Assembly (NCBI GenBank): GCA_025757845.1
Contig: CP107211.1
Location: 1,550,001 to 1,614,000 of the forward strand
From: Oscillospiraceae bacterium
GTDB lineage: Bacteria > Bacillota > Clostridia > Oscillospirales > Ruminococcaceae
Direction of reading: 5' to 3'
Length of the DNA: 64,000 bases
The position numbers and the translations under genes were made by a program. This document shows, in pieces, positions 1-9,349 of the stretch (its first letter is position 1; each line of letters opens with the position of its first letter). A model generated the notes under the pieces. That model was given only the letters and a program-made list of their open reading frames with translations. It ran no database searches and was not told the origin of the DNA.

Positions 1-875
1 GTCTGGTACATCAGCGTTGCAGCCGTATGGCGCAGTTTGTGGGTGGAAAAACCTTTCAGTCCGGCTGCTTTCATGGCTCCGGTCACCAGCTGCTCCACTC
101 GCCGGTTGGAAATGCGCTCCTTGCGCCGCCGGGTCACGAACACGGCACGTTCTTTTGGCGAAAGACCTTCCATCACATTGCGCTTGTTCAGGTAAAGCTG
201 CAGCGCTTCCACGCAGGCATCGTTCAGATACACCATGCGCTCTTTGTGGCCCTTGCCGAACAGCCGGATCTGCCGCTGTTCCAGATCAATGTCATCCAAG
301 TCCATGCCCACAAGCTCCGACAGACGCATGCCGCAGTTCAGGAACAGGACCACCATGCAGTAATCCCGCTCCGGGAAATCGCTCTGGGTCTGGGTGCTTT
401 CCAGCAGATCCATGGACTGTTCTGCAGTCAGGTATTTAGGCAGGACCTTGTCCTGTTTGGGAGGTTTGATCGCAGCGGTCGGGTCGGAATCCAACCGGTT
501 GACCTGATTGACCAGATAATCATAAAAGCCGTGGAGACTGGCCAGCCGCCGGGCAGTCGAGGACTTTTTGTTGCCGCATTCCCGGTTGAGGAAATACAGG
601 TATTCGTAGATATCCTCTTTGGTCACGCTGGCCCAGAATGCCGTGTCCAATCCTTTGGGGTCGATGTCCTGCATCTCGCTGTCTGCCGGAACAAGGCCGC
701 GTCGGCGCTTCATAAAGCGGCTGAACCCACGCAGGTCACAAAAATAGCTGAACGCCGTATTGGCGCTTTTGCCGGCGATCACTTCCAGATAGCGTACATA
801 TTCCACAATATCCGGCGAAGCATCCTCAAAGGGCTTGTGTTTGCCGGGGTTCTTTTCGTCCAGATAAATCGACAT
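1..875 (-). CDS. Tyrosine recombinase XerC/XerD family (3' end cut by window edge)
   Basis: Site-specific tyrosine recombinase; XerC/XerD relatives resolve chromosome dimers at dif. 291 codons are visible. Residues about 20-120 form the SAM-like N-terminal core-binding domain. The catalytic domain shows Arg184 in CGMRLSE, Lys208 in FGKGHKE, and His279 and Arg282 in STHKLRHTAATLMY. The last His/Trp and the Tyr nucleophile lie beyond base 1. ATG at 875 is chosen because AAGAGG sits 5 bases upstream. It starts 9 bases after the radA stop, so it is probably co-transcribed with radA. No phage or integron genes are next to it, which favours a housekeeping Xer protein over an integrase. XerC and XerD cannot be told apart here. 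Confidence 0.9.
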   Translation of the reverse strand, partial: MSIYLDEKNPGKHKPFEDASPDIVEYVRYLEVIAGKSANTAFSYFCDLRGFSRFMKRRRGLVPADSEMQDIDPKGLDTAFWASVTKEDIYEYLYFLNRECGNKKSSTARRLASLHGFYDYLVNQVNRLDSDPTAAIKPPKQDKVLPKYLTAEQSMDLLESTQTQSDFPERDYCMVVLFLNCGMRLSELVGMDLDDIDLEQRQIRLFGKGHKERMVYLNDACVEALQLYLNKRNVMEGLSPKERAVFVTRRRKERISNRRVEQLVTGAMKAAGLKGFSTHKLRHTAATLMYQ

Positions 876-884
876 GGCATCCTC

Positions 885-2297
885 TTACAAACGATCTGTT
901 TTCAGTGCGTTGATGGCATCGGAAATATACGCGGCACCGATCAGCTTCATGCCCGGATAATCCGCCGGGTTCAGGTGGTTCAGGCTGTGCTTGGGCACCA
1001 CGGCGCGTTCAAACCCAATGCGTTCTGCCTCATGCAGACGCTGTTCCAAGTTGGGCACACTGCGCACTTCCCCGCCCAGGCCGACCTCGCCAATGGCGAT
1101 CAGCTTGTCGCTGACCGGGCGGTCCAGCAGCGAGGACACCATACTCAGACACACCGAAAGATCACAGGCCGTGTCCCGCAGGGCAATGCCGCCCACAATG
1201 TTGACATACACGTCCAGATTGCCGAAGAAATAGCCTGCACGCTTTTCCAACACGGCGATGAGCAGATTCATGCGGTTATAGTCGTAGCCGCTGCAGGCAC
1301 GCCGTGGGGCCGGGAAATTCGTCTTGGTGGCAAGGGCCTGGATCTCGCTCAGAATGGGTCGGCTGCCCTCCATGGTACAGGCCACGCAGTTTCCGGAAAC
1401 GCCCAGTGGACGGCCTTCCAGCAGCATCTGCGACGGGTTTTCAATCTCGGCCAGACCGGTACCGGTCATATCGAACATGCCAAGCTCATTCGTGGAGCCA
1501 TAGCGATTCTTTGCCGCCCGCAGGATGCGGTATGGCAGCATCTTGTCGCCCTCAAAGTAAAGCACGGTGTCCACGATATGCTCCATGACTTTGGGGCCAG
1601 CAATGGCACCGTCCTTGTTCACATGACCCACGATGAACATGGGGATCTCCTGTTTCTTGGCAACAGCCAACAGACGCGCCGCGCTCTCCTTGACCTGGCT
1701 GACTGTACCAGACGACGACGAGATGTCCATACAGCGCATGGTCTGGATGGAGTCGATGACCACAAGGTCCGGTTTTTCCTTTTCAATCAGGCCACAGATC
1801 TCGTCCACATCGTTTTCGGCGGCCAGAAAAATATTGTCCTGCGGCACCTTCAGGCGGGCTGCACGCAGCTTGACCTGCCGGACCGATTCTTCGCCCGTGA
1901 TATACAGAACGCTATGCTGATTGGAAATGGCACCGCACAGTTGCAGCAGCATGGTGGATTTGCCCACGCCCGGCTCGCCGCTCAGCAACACAACGCCGCC
2001 CAGCACGATGCCGCCGCCCAGCACGCGGTCCAGCTCTGAAATACCGGTCAGAATGCGGCTTTTCTCTTCTGTGGTGCTGATCTCGGACAGACGCCGGGCC
2101 GTCAGGCTGGTCACGCCCTCCGGACGGGCAGCAGCCGCCTGCCGTGCCGCAGCGGTGCCCGTTTTCGGAGCTTCGGCTACTACATCTTCATTCATGGTAT
2201 TCCAGCTCCCGCAGCTCGGGCAGCGGCCCATCCAGCGGGGGCTTGTCTCCCCGCAGTTGGAGCAGACATAAACAGTTTTCAGTTTCGGCTCTTTCAT
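885..2297 (-). CDS. radA: DNA repair protein RadA
   Basis: RecA-related ATPase that helps branch migration and processing of recombination intermediates. 470 aa, the usual length. A four-cysteine zinc finger (Cys12, Cys15, Cys26, Cys29) is followed by Walker A GEPGVGKS (107-114), the RadA-specific KNRYG motif (263-267) and a Lon-protease-like C-terminal domain. An in-frame extension reaches 2360, but ATG at 2297 has AGGAG 8 bases upstream and starts at the conserved N-terminus just before the zinc finger. It is the first gene of a two-gene unit with the xerC-like gene and has its own sigma-A promoter at 2332-2360. Confidence 0.96.
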   Translation of the reverse strand: MKEPKLKTVYVCSNCGETSPRWMGRCPSCGSWNTMNEDVVAEAPKTGTAAARQAAAARPEGVTSLTARRLSEISTTEEKSRILTGISELDRVLGGGIVLGGVVLLSGEPGVGKSTMLLQLCGAISNQHSVLYITGEESVRQVKLRAARLKVPQDNIFLAAENDVDEICGLIEKEKPDLVVIDSIQTMRCMDISSSSGTVSQVKESAARLLAVAKKQEIPMFIVGHVNKDGAIAGPKVMEHIVDTVLYFEGDKMLPYRILRAAKNRYGSTNELGMFDMTGTGLAEIENPSQMLLEGRPLGVSGNCVACTMEGSRPILSEIQALATKTNFPAPRRACSGYDYNRMNLLIAVLEKRAGYFFGNLDVYVNIVGGIALRDTACDLSVCLSMVSSLLDRPVSDKLIAIGEVGLGGEVRSVPNLEQRLHEAERIGFERAVVPKHSLNHLNPADYPGMKLIGAAYISDAINALKTDRL

Positions 2298-2331
2298 AAA
2301 AAGACTCCTGCGTTTCTCATCCATTTTCCTT

Positions 2332-2360
2332 ATTGTAGCATACCCGGGGCGGCATCGCAA
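2332..2360 (-). promoter_or_regulatory. Sigma-A promoter of radA
   Basis: On the minus strand, TTGCGA (2355-2360) lies 17 bases from TACAAT (2332-2337), with TGC just before the -10 (extended -10). It is about 35 bases upstream of the radA ATG. Read by eye. Confidence 0.65.
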
Positions 2361-2372
2361 GAAAAGCTGACG

Positions 2373-3125
2373 TTAAAGGATTTTTCCGCCCAGATAGGCG
2401 ACTCCTGTCGCTGCGCCGCACAGCGGCAAAAATACCACGATCACCAGCAGATACTGCCCCATCAGTTCCCGCGCCCCGGAACAGGCTTGTCCGGCCGTTT
2501 TCCGGAAGGAGTAGGCCCGGATGCGCCCGCTCACCTGCAGTGCTGCTGCACCGAACATGCACAGGCAGCCGGCGGCACAGGCGGCCGGAATGCCCAGCAG
2601 CAACAAAGCGAGGATGCTTTTCCCGTCTGCCCCCGCCAGCAGCTGCGCGGATAAAAGGCCGTTGCCAAGGCCATACAGCATCGTAAACAAAAAGATGCAC
2701 ACCGGCCCCACAGCGGACAGGCCCAGCAAAAGCAGCAGCGTTGCCGCAGCAGCAAGGGCCGCATACTCGGCGCAGAACAGCCCTGCTGCAGACGTTGGCG
2801 CAGAAACCGAAAAGAGCCCGCACCAGCATTGCAGAAAATAGCTCAGCATCTCCTGCTGCGAGGCATCGCAGACCGCCTGCAGGCTGCCCGCTGCCGCTGT
2901 GCCCAGCAAAAAGGCCGCCGCCAGCAGGCAGCAATCCCGGCTGGCATGCCGCATGCGGCGGTGCAGCCGTTCCGGTTGCTGTGCGACGCCATCCGGCATT
3001 GCTTCTCCGGCGTTCAGAGGCTCCGGAACCGGTTGCTTCGGGGTACCGGACTCTGCCGGGAGCTGCGGCAGAAGCGCCGTAGTCTCAGGCGATGTCCGGA
3101 GTTCATCAGACGGATAGACCCACAT
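2373..3125 (-). CDS. SpoIIM-like (stage II sporulation protein M / DUF95) membrane protein
   Basis: 250 aa. In endospore formers SpoIIM joins SpoIID and SpoIIP in the septal peptidoglycan hydrolase complex that drives engulfment. After a hydrophilic, Pro-rich N-terminus of about 65 residues come roughly five hydrophobic segments (about 66-85, 105-122, 130-160, 168-195, 225-248), matching the five-helix SpoIIM layout. Bacillus SpoIIM is about 215 aa, so the N-terminal tail is an addition. ATG at 3125 has AAGGAGG 7 bases upstream; a longer frame exists but lacks such a site. It follows the TIGR04086 gene by 13 bases in the yajC unit. The family call rests on the helix pattern and the GLSAVGP...GLGNG region. 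A general DUF95 protein is the alternative. Confidence 0.7.
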   Translation of the reverse strand: MWVYPSDELRTSPETTALLPQLPAESGTPKQPVPEPLNAGEAMPDGVAQQPERLHRRMRHASRDCCLLAAAFLLGTAAAGSLQAVCDASQQEMLSYFLQCWCGLFSVSAPTSAAGLFCAEYAALAAAATLLLLLGLSAVGPVCIFLFTMLYGLGNGLLSAQLLAGADGKSILALLLLGIPAACAAGCLCMFGAAALQVSGRIRAYSFRKTAGQACSGARELMGQYLLVIVVFLPLCGAATGVAYLGGKIL

Positions 3126-3138
3126 CCTGCATCCTCCT

Positions 3139-3525
3139 TCAGATCCGACGTTTTTTCTCTCCGAGAGCCCGGCCCAGAACACCCCCGGCACAGCTGCAGA
3201 GAAGCACCGCTGCCATCCGGAGCAAAGCCGGGGTGTCAAACAGGCCGCCGGACATCAGCAGCAGACCGCTCAGCGCTGCCGCAAACAGTCCGCCCAACAG
3301 CAAGCCCGTCAAAAGACCCTGTTCTTTTTTCCAGAACGCCGCCAGTGCGCTGCCGCAGAAGCCCCCGACGCAAACCGACACCGTGGCCAGCGGCCACGCC
3401 ATGGACGCCGAGCAGCCCTGCTTTGCCATCCAGGCCGCAGACCCCAAGATGCCGAGCGTCGCAGCCAACACTCCGGCCAGCGCTCCCAGCAGTAGAGCCG
3501 CCGGGGTATGAGTTTTTTCCAACAT
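3139..3525 (-). CDS. TIGR04086 family membrane protein (YrzE-like)
   Basis: 128 aa, function unknown. Four hydrophobic segments (about 8-30, 38-58, 68-90, 98-120) and a basic C-terminus (GEKKRRI). Small four-helix proteins of this family typically sit next to yajC in Clostridia, as here (66 bases downstream of yajC). ATG at 3525 follows GGGAGG by 9 bases; a longer frame from 3546 would place this ribosome binding site inside the gene, so I reject it. The call rests on context plus topology. Confidence 0.72.
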   Translation of the reverse strand: MLEKTHTPAALLLGALAGVLAATLGILGSAAWMAKQGCSASMAWPLATVSVCVGGFCGSALAAFWKKEQGLLTGLLLGGLFAAALSGLLLMSGGLFDTPALLRMAAVLLCSCAGGVLGRALGEKKRRI

Positions 3526-3590
3526 AAAAACGCGCCTCCCTGCCATACACTATGCAGAGAGACGCGTCGGATATGCGGTGATCGAAAAAA

Positions 3591-3914
3591 TTACTTCTTG
3601 TCCGTCTTGCTTTCAGCCTTGTCCATGTTCAGCTTCTCGACAGAGCCGATGGCAGTCTTGGTAAAGCGGATCTTCACACGGTCTGCGCCGGTTTCCAGCA
3701 CGAAGGTATCATCCTTGATGGCAACAACGCGGCCGATCACACCACCGATGGTGGTGACCTGATCGCCGATCTCCAGGCTGTTGCGCATGGCGGCGTCCTT
3801 CTTCTCCTGCTTCTTCTGCGGACGGTAAATCATGAAGTACAGCAGGACCAGCATCAGTGCCAGCGTGAAGAACAGGCTGATGTAGCCCTCGGACGTGGTA
3901 GTCAGAAATTGCAT
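3591..3914 (-). CDS. yajC: Preprotein translocase subunit YajC
   Basis: Accessory membrane subunit of the SecDF-YajC complex. 107 aa. One N-terminal transmembrane helix (about 13-30) ends in FMIYRPQKKQEKK, the family hallmark, followed by the cytoplasmic KOW-like part with LEIGDQVTTIGGVIGRV. GAGGAG lies 8-10 bases upstream of the ATG. It heads a unit with the TIGR04086 and SpoIIM-like genes and follows tgt, the common queA-tgt-yajC order. secDF lies far away at 49140-51482. Confidence 0.96.
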   Translation of the reverse strand: MQFLTTTSEGYISLFFTLALMLVLLYFMIYRPQKKQEKKDAAMRNSLEIGDQVTTIGGVIGRVVAIKDDTFVLETGADRVKIRFTKTAIGSVEKLNMDKAESKTDKK

Positions 3915-3949
3915 TTGGCAAAATCTCCTCTCAAAATTCAGATAAGTTT

Positions 3950-3978
3950 ATTATACCTTCTTGTTCGACTGGTTGCAA
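3950..3978 (-). promoter_or_regulatory. Sigma-A promoter of the yajC unit
   Basis: TTGCAA (3973-3978) and TATAAT (3950-3955) on the minus strand with a 17-base spacer, in the 73-base gap between tgt and yajC. This makes the SpoIIM-like gene part of a vegetatively transcribed unit. Confidence 0.75.
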
Positions 3979-3987
3979 GGCTTATTC

Positions 3988-5199
<1,212 letters not shown>

Positions 5200-5239
5200 T
5201 CAGAACAATCTCTTACAGGTTTCAATCATGCGCCTTCAC

Positions 5240-6268
5240 TCACAGAATGAGCATCGCATCACCGAAACTGAAGAAGCGGTATTTCTCTTCCACGGCCACC
5301 TTGTAGGCATGCATGGTCTTGTCGTAGCCATACAGTGCGGCAATGAGCATGATCAAGGTGCTCTCCGGCAGGTGGAAGTTGGTGACCAGGCCGTCGATGC
5401 AGTTGAACTTGACGCCCGGGTACAGGAAAATGGAGGTATTGCCGCTGCAGGCGCGGATCTCGCCGTACTTGGCCGCTACAGCTTCCAAGGTGCGGCAGCT
5501 GGTGGTGCCCACAGCGATCACACGGTGACCGGCAGCCTTGGTGTCGCGGATGCGCTGGGCGGTCTCCTCGCTGATGGAATACCACTCGCTGTGCATCTTG
5601 TGGTCGGTGATCTCATCCTCCTGCACGGGGCGGAAGGTGCCCAGACCGACGTGCAGTGTCACTTCGGCAATGCCGACACCCTTGGCGCGGATGGTGTCCA
5701 TCAGCTCCGGGGTGAAGTGCAGGCCGGCCGTGGGTGCGGCCGCGCTGCCCAGCTCCTTGGCATACACGGTCTGATACTGGCTCTGATCCTCCAGCTGCTT
5801 GGTGATGTAGGGCGGCAGCGGCATCTTGCCGAACTCATCCAGCTTTTCATAAAGAGTCTCGGTGTCGTAATAGAATGTAACGTACTTGTTGCCGTCCTCC
5901 AGCGTCTCGTCCACCACAGCGGTCAGGCTGCCGTCACCGAAGCTGACCTTGGTGCCGACCTGCATCCGCTTGCCGGGCTTTGCCAGGCATTCCCACTGGT
6001 CGCCCTTGACCTGACGGAGCAGCAACAGCTCGCAGACTGCACCGGTGGGCTGCTTGATGCCCACGATGCGGGCGGGCAGCACCTTGGAGTTGTTCACCAC
6101 CAGCAGGTCGCCGGGCTCCAGAAAATCCGGCAGATCCCGGAAGATCTTGTGCTGGATGCTGTCATCCTTCTGGCTCAGGACCATCAGGCGTGCAGAGTCG
6201 CGGGGGCTTGCAGGTTCCTGCGCAATGAGTTCTTTGGGTAAATCATACCAAAAATCTTTTTTTAACAT
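5240..6268 (-). CDS. queA: S-adenosylmethionine:tRNA ribosyltransferase-isomerase
   Basis: Moves the ribosyl part of SAM onto preQ1 in tRNA to form epoxyqueuosine. 342 aa, normal length, starting with the family N-terminus MLKKDFWYDLPKELIAQEP. Later conserved stretches include NNSKVLPARI, the central AAPTAGLHFT, and LVTNFHLPESTLIML near the C-terminus. Start: ATG at 6268 matches the family N-terminus; ATG at 6277 is also possible because GGAAAGG lies just before it, but its spacing is short. Read from the promoter at 6345-6373. Confidence 0.97.
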   Translation of the reverse strand: MLKKDFWYDLPKELIAQEPASPRDSARLMVLSQKDDSIQHKIFRDLPDFLEPGDLLVVNNSKVLPARIVGIKQPTGAVCELLLLRQVKGDQWECLAKPGKRMQVGTKVSFGDGSLTAVVDETLEDGNKYVTFYYDTETLYEKLDEFGKMPLPPYITKQLEDQSQYQTVYAKELGSAAAPTAGLHFTPELMDTIRAKGVGIAEVTLHVGLGTFRPVQEDEITDHKMHSEWYSISEETAQRIRDTKAAGHRVIAVGTTSCRTLEAVAAKYGEIRACSGNTSIFLYPGVKFNCIDGLVTNFHLPESTLIMLIAALYGYDKTMHAYKVAVEEKYRFFSFGDAMLIL

Positions 6269-6292
6269 ACTGTGCATTTGCCTTTCCGATGA

Positions 6293-6322
6293 TTGACACG
6301 GGTACCGCATCAATGATATTAT
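6293..6322 (+). promoter_or_regulatory. Candidate sigma-A promoter of the asd-dapA-dapB unit
   Basis: TTGACA (6293-6298), an 18-base spacer, then TATTAT (6317-6322). It leaves a leader of about 100 bases before the asd ATG. It interlocks with the queA promoter on the other strand. Confidence 0.6.
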
Positions 6323-6344
6323 AAAATTTGTATAGACAGTATCT

Positions 6345-6373
6345 ATTATATTGCATAGAGTGTCTGTTTTCAA
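6345..6373 (-). promoter_or_regulatory. Sigma-A promoter of queA-tgt
   Basis: On the minus strand TTGAAA (6368-6373), a 17-base spacer and a perfect TATAAT (6345-6350). The expected start is near 6338, about 70 bases upstream of the queA ATG. Confidence 0.7.
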
Positions 6374-6431
6374 GTCTCTGTGCAAACCAGAGAGCACATT
6401 GCTCGTCTTTTTGAAAGGAAAGGTGCTGGAA

Positions 6432-7514
6432 ATGGAAAAACAGTATAAAGTGGGTATCGTAGGCGCAACCGGTATGGTGGGTCAGCGTTTTATTACGCTG
6501 CTGGAGAACCATCCCTGGTTCAAGCTGACCGTCCTGGCTGCTTCTGGCCGCAGCGCAGGCAAAACGTATGAAGAGGCTGTGGGCAGCCGCTGGGCCATGA
6601 CCACCCCGATGCCCGAGAGCGTCAAGGGGATGATGGTGCAGGACGCTTCCAAGGTGGAAGAGGTCGCCGCACAGGTGGACTTCATCTTCTGCGCCGTCAA
6701 CATGCCCAAGGACGAGATCAAGGCTCTGGAAGAGGCCTACGCCAAGGCAGAGTGCCCGGTGGTGTCCAACAACAGCGCCAACCGCTTCACCCCGGATGTA
6801 CCCATGGTGGTGCCCGAGATCAATGCCGACCATATTGAGATCATCCCCGCACAGCGCAAGCGTCTGGGCACCAAGCGCGGCTTCATCGCCGTCAAGTCCA
6901 ACTGCAGCCTGCAGAGCTATGTGCCCGCGCTGCACCCGCTGATGAAGGAATTTGGTGTGAACAAGGCTCTGGTGTGCACCTATCAGGCAATTTCCGGTGC
7001 CGGAAAGACCTTTGACCGTATGCCGGAGATCGTGGACAACGTGATCCCCTACATCGGCGGCGAAGAGGAAAAGAGTGAGCGCGAACCCCTGAAGCTGTGG
7101 GGCCACATCGAGGGTGACCACATCGTCAACGCCGAGAAGCCCACCATTACCGCGCAGTGCTTCCGTGTGCCGGTCTCTGACGGCCACACCGCTGCCGTGT
7201 TCGTGAGCTTTGACAAAAAGCCCACCAAGGAGCAGATGCTGGAGGCATGGGCAAACTTCCGCGGCCCCGCACAGGAGCTGAACCTGCCCAGCGCACCCAA
7301 GCAGTTCCTGCATTACTTCACCGAGCCGGATCGTCCGCAGCCCAAGCTGGACCGCAACACCGAAAATGGCATGGCCGTGTGCATCGGCCGCCTGCGGGAG
7401 GACACTCTGTTTGACTACAAATTTGCCTGCATGAGCCACAACACCCTGCGCGGTGCTGCCGGCGGTGCCGTGCTGCTGGCTGAGCTGCTGGCGGCCAAGG
7501 GCTATTTTGACTGA
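6432..7514 (+). CDS. asd: Aspartate-semialdehyde dehydrogenase
   Basis: Reduces aspartyl phosphate to aspartate semialdehyde with NADPH, the branch step to lysine, diaminopimelate, threonine and methionine. 360 aa. N-terminal Rossmann motif GIVGATGMVGQRF (8-20), catalytic Cys158 in KSNCSLQ, and a histidine-containing VSDGHTAAVFV stretch. The Cys context and length resemble the archaeal/fungal-type subfamily more than the E. coli type. Chosen start: ATG at 6432 directly before the NADP motif; the frame is open back to 6351 but without a good ribosome site. First gene of the plus-strand unit; dapA starts 42 bases after its stop. Confidence 0.96.
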   Translation: MEKQYKVGIVGATGMVGQRFITLLENHPWFKLTVLAASGRSAGKTYEEAVGSRWAMTTPMPESVKGMMVQDASKVEEVAAQVDFIFCAVNMPKDEIKALEEAYAKAECPVVSNNSANRFTPDVPMVVPEINADHIEIIPAQRKRLGTKRGFIAVKSNCSLQSYVPALHPLMKEFGVNKALVCTYQAISGAGKTFDRMPEIVDNVIPYIGGEEEKSEREPLKLWGHIEGDHIVNAEKPTITAQCFRVPVSDGHTAAVFVSFDKKPTKEQMLEAWANFRGPAQELNLPSAPKQFLHYFTEPDRPQPKLDRNTENGMAVCIGRLREDTLFDYKFACMSHNTLRGAAGGAVLLAELLAAKGYFD

Positions 7515-7556
7515 GTATAATTTTTGCGTGAAAACGCAATCAAAGGAGTTTTTGCT

Positions 7557-8450
7557 ATGAAGAATCCTGTCTTTACCGGTGCGGGTGTTGCCATCATCAC
7601 CCCGATGTATGAGGACGGAAGCATCAATTTTGACGAGCTGGGCCGCATCATCGAGGACCAGATCGCCCGCAGCACGGATGCCATCGTCATCTGCGGCACC
7701 ACCGGCGAGTGCTCCACCATGACCGATGAGGAACAGCTGGCTGCGATCAAGTACACGGTGGATGTTGTGAATCACCGTGTTCCCGTCATCGCAGGTGCAG
7801 GCTCCAACGACACCGACCACGGCTGTGCACTGGCGGCCAAGTCGGCTGCCTGCGGCGCAGACGCCCTGCTGATGGTCACCCCCTACTACAACAAGACCTC
7901 GCAGGCCGGTCTGGTGGCACACTTCACCGCCATGGCAGAGGCCGGCGGCATCCCGGTGATCGTGTACAATGTTCCCTCCCGCACGGGCCTGAACATTGCC
8001 CCGGAAACGGCACTGGAGCTGAGCAAGCACCCGCTGATCAACGGCATCAAGGAAGCTTCTGGCAACATTTCGCAGGTGGCAAAGATCGCAGCCCTCTGCG
8101 GCGATGAGCTGAACATCTACTCCGGCAACGACGATCAGGTGGTTCCTCTGCTGGCTCTGGGCGGCAAGGGCGTGATCAGCGTGGTTTCCAATGTAGCACC
8201 GGAGCTGGTGCACAACTGCTGCCAGGCATTCTTTGACGGAGATACCGCAAAGGCCCGCGACCTGCAGCTGGAGATGCTGCCGCTGTCCGATGCACTGTTC
8301 TGCGAAGTGAATCCCATCCCGGTCAAGTATGCCATGAATCTGCTGGGCTGGGAGGCCGGCGAGTGCCGCCTGCCGCTGGTGGAGCCCAGTGAGGCACATC
8401 AGGCACAGATCGAGAACACCCTGCGCGCAGCCGGTCTGATCCAGGAATAA
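7557..8450 (+). CDS. dapA: 4-hydroxy-tetrahydrodipicolinate synthase
   Basis: Condenses aspartate semialdehyde with pyruvate, the first committed step to diaminopimelate and lysine. 297 aa TIM barrel. GTTGECSTM (47-55), Tyr137 in VYNVPSRTG and the Schiff-base Lys165 in GIKEASGN are all present. The ATG at 7557 has AAAGGAG 8 bases upstream; the upstream in-frame ATG at 7524 lacks one. It lies between asd and dapB, which supply its substrate and use its product. Confidence 0.97.
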   Translation: MKNPVFTGAGVAIITPMYEDGSINFDELGRIIEDQIARSTDAIVICGTTGECSTMTDEEQLAAIKYTVDVVNHRVPVIAGAGSNDTDHGCALAAKSAACGADALLMVTPYYNKTSQAGLVAHFTAMAEAGGIPVIVYNVPSRTGLNIAPETALELSKHPLINGIKEASGNISQVAKIAALCGDELNIYSGNDDQVVPLLALGGKGVISVVSNVAPELVHNCCQAFFDGDTAKARDLQLEMLPLSDALFCEVNPIPVKYAMNLLGWEAGECRLPLVEPSEAHQAQIENTLRAAGLIQE

Positions 8451-8461
8451 GTTTCAGGTAA

Positions 8462-8494
8462 AATGCCCAGGGAGACGGTTCTCCGGGCATTTTG
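8462..8494 (+). terminator. Hairpin between dapA and dapB (weak terminator or attenuator)
   Basis: AATGCCC (8462-8468) pairs with GGGCATT (8485-8491), with an inner GGAGA/TCTCC stem, followed by only TTT. The short T-run suggests partial termination or RNA processing that sets dapB level relative to asd-dapA. Confidence 0.6.
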
Positions 8495-8528
8495 CCGTAT
8501 TATAGCGTAAAAAGAAAGGAACTCAACT

Positions 8529-9287
8529 ATGACGGAAATCGTGATCCAGGGCATTGGCGGCCGTATGGGCCATGTCCTGTGCGATATGATCGCACAGCGG
8601 GAGGACTGCTGTGTTGTGGCAGGCATTGATGTGAAGGACGGCGAGCAGAACGGTATCCCCGTGTATGACAGCCTGGAAAAACTGAACGGCAAGGGCGATG
8701 TCGTCATCGACTTCAGCTCCCCCGCTGCTGTGGAAAAGGCTCTGCCCTACTGCGAGGCCCACAAGCTGCCCATCGTGGTCTGCACCACCGGCCTGTCGGA
8801 AGAGCTGCAGCTCAAGGTCGTGCAGCTGTCACGCACTGTGCCCGTGTTCAAGAGCGCCAACATGTCCATGGGCATCAACGTTCTGTCGGAGCTGTGCAAG
8901 CGTGCTTCTGCCATTCTGGGCGTGAACTATGACGTAGAGATCGTGGAGCAGCATCACCACAACAAGCTGGATGCTCCCAGCGGCACCGCTCTGATGCTGG
9001 CCGATGCCATCAACGAGCAGAACGACGGCGCTTACCACTATGTCTACGACCGCTCCTCTGTGCGCCAGAAGCGCGATCCGAAGGAGATCGGCATCAGCTC
9101 GGTACGCGGCGGCAGCATCGTGGGCGACCACGAGGTGCTGTTCTGCGGCCCGGACGAAGTGATCACCCTCAAGCACACTGCTTATTCCCGCAGCATCTTT
9201 GCCAACGGTGCCATCAACGCCGCCGTGTATCTGGCAAAGAAGGAGCCGGGGCTGTATAATATGGGCGATCTGATCGCTTCGATCTGA
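8529..9287 (+). CDS. dapB: 4-hydroxy-tetrahydrodipicolinate reductase
   Basis: Reduces the DapA product to tetrahydrodipicolinate with NAD(P)H. 252 aa. Dinucleotide-binding GIGGRMG (8-14), the catalytic block EQHHHNKLDAPSGTA with His142-His144 and Lys146, and the C-terminal GDHEVLFCGPDE and HTAYSR blocks are intact. AAAGGAA lies about 8 bases before the ATG. Separated from dapA by a hairpin; capA-like follows 62 bases later on the same strand. Confidence 0.97.
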   Translation: MTEIVIQGIGGRMGHVLCDMIAQREDCCVVAGIDVKDGEQNGIPVYDSLEKLNGKGDVVIDFSSPAAVEKALPYCEAHKLPIVVCTTGLSEELQLKVVQLSRTVPVFKSANMSMGINVLSELCKRASAILGVNYDVEIVEQHHHNKLDAPSGTALMLADAINEQNDGAYHYVYDRSSVRQKRDPKEIGISSVRGGSIVGDHEVLFCGPDEVITLKHTAYSRSIFANGAINAAVYLAKKEPGLYNMGDLIASI

Positions 9288-9349
9288 TTCTTGCCCCGCA
9301 GATGCGGCACAGCGGTTTTTGGAAGCCCCTGTGCTGCAGGAGGTTCAAC

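Noticed and set aside
1..875. Xer-like recombinase as a sign of a mobile element
   Set aside because: It is co-directional and adjacent to radA, without attachment-site duplication, tRNA or phage genes nearby.
27..2039. 670-codon plus-strand open frame opposite xerC and radA
   Set aside because: Shadow; both minus-strand genes show catalytic motifs and ribosome sites.
6323..6431. Possible lysine riboswitch in the asd leader
   Set aside because: Only about 100 bases, with one small CTCT/AGAG hairpin; far too short and without the lysine-element core.
6243..8399. 718-codon minus-strand open frame opposite asd and dapA
   Set aside because: Shadow of two well-defined plus-strand genes with intact catalytic residues.
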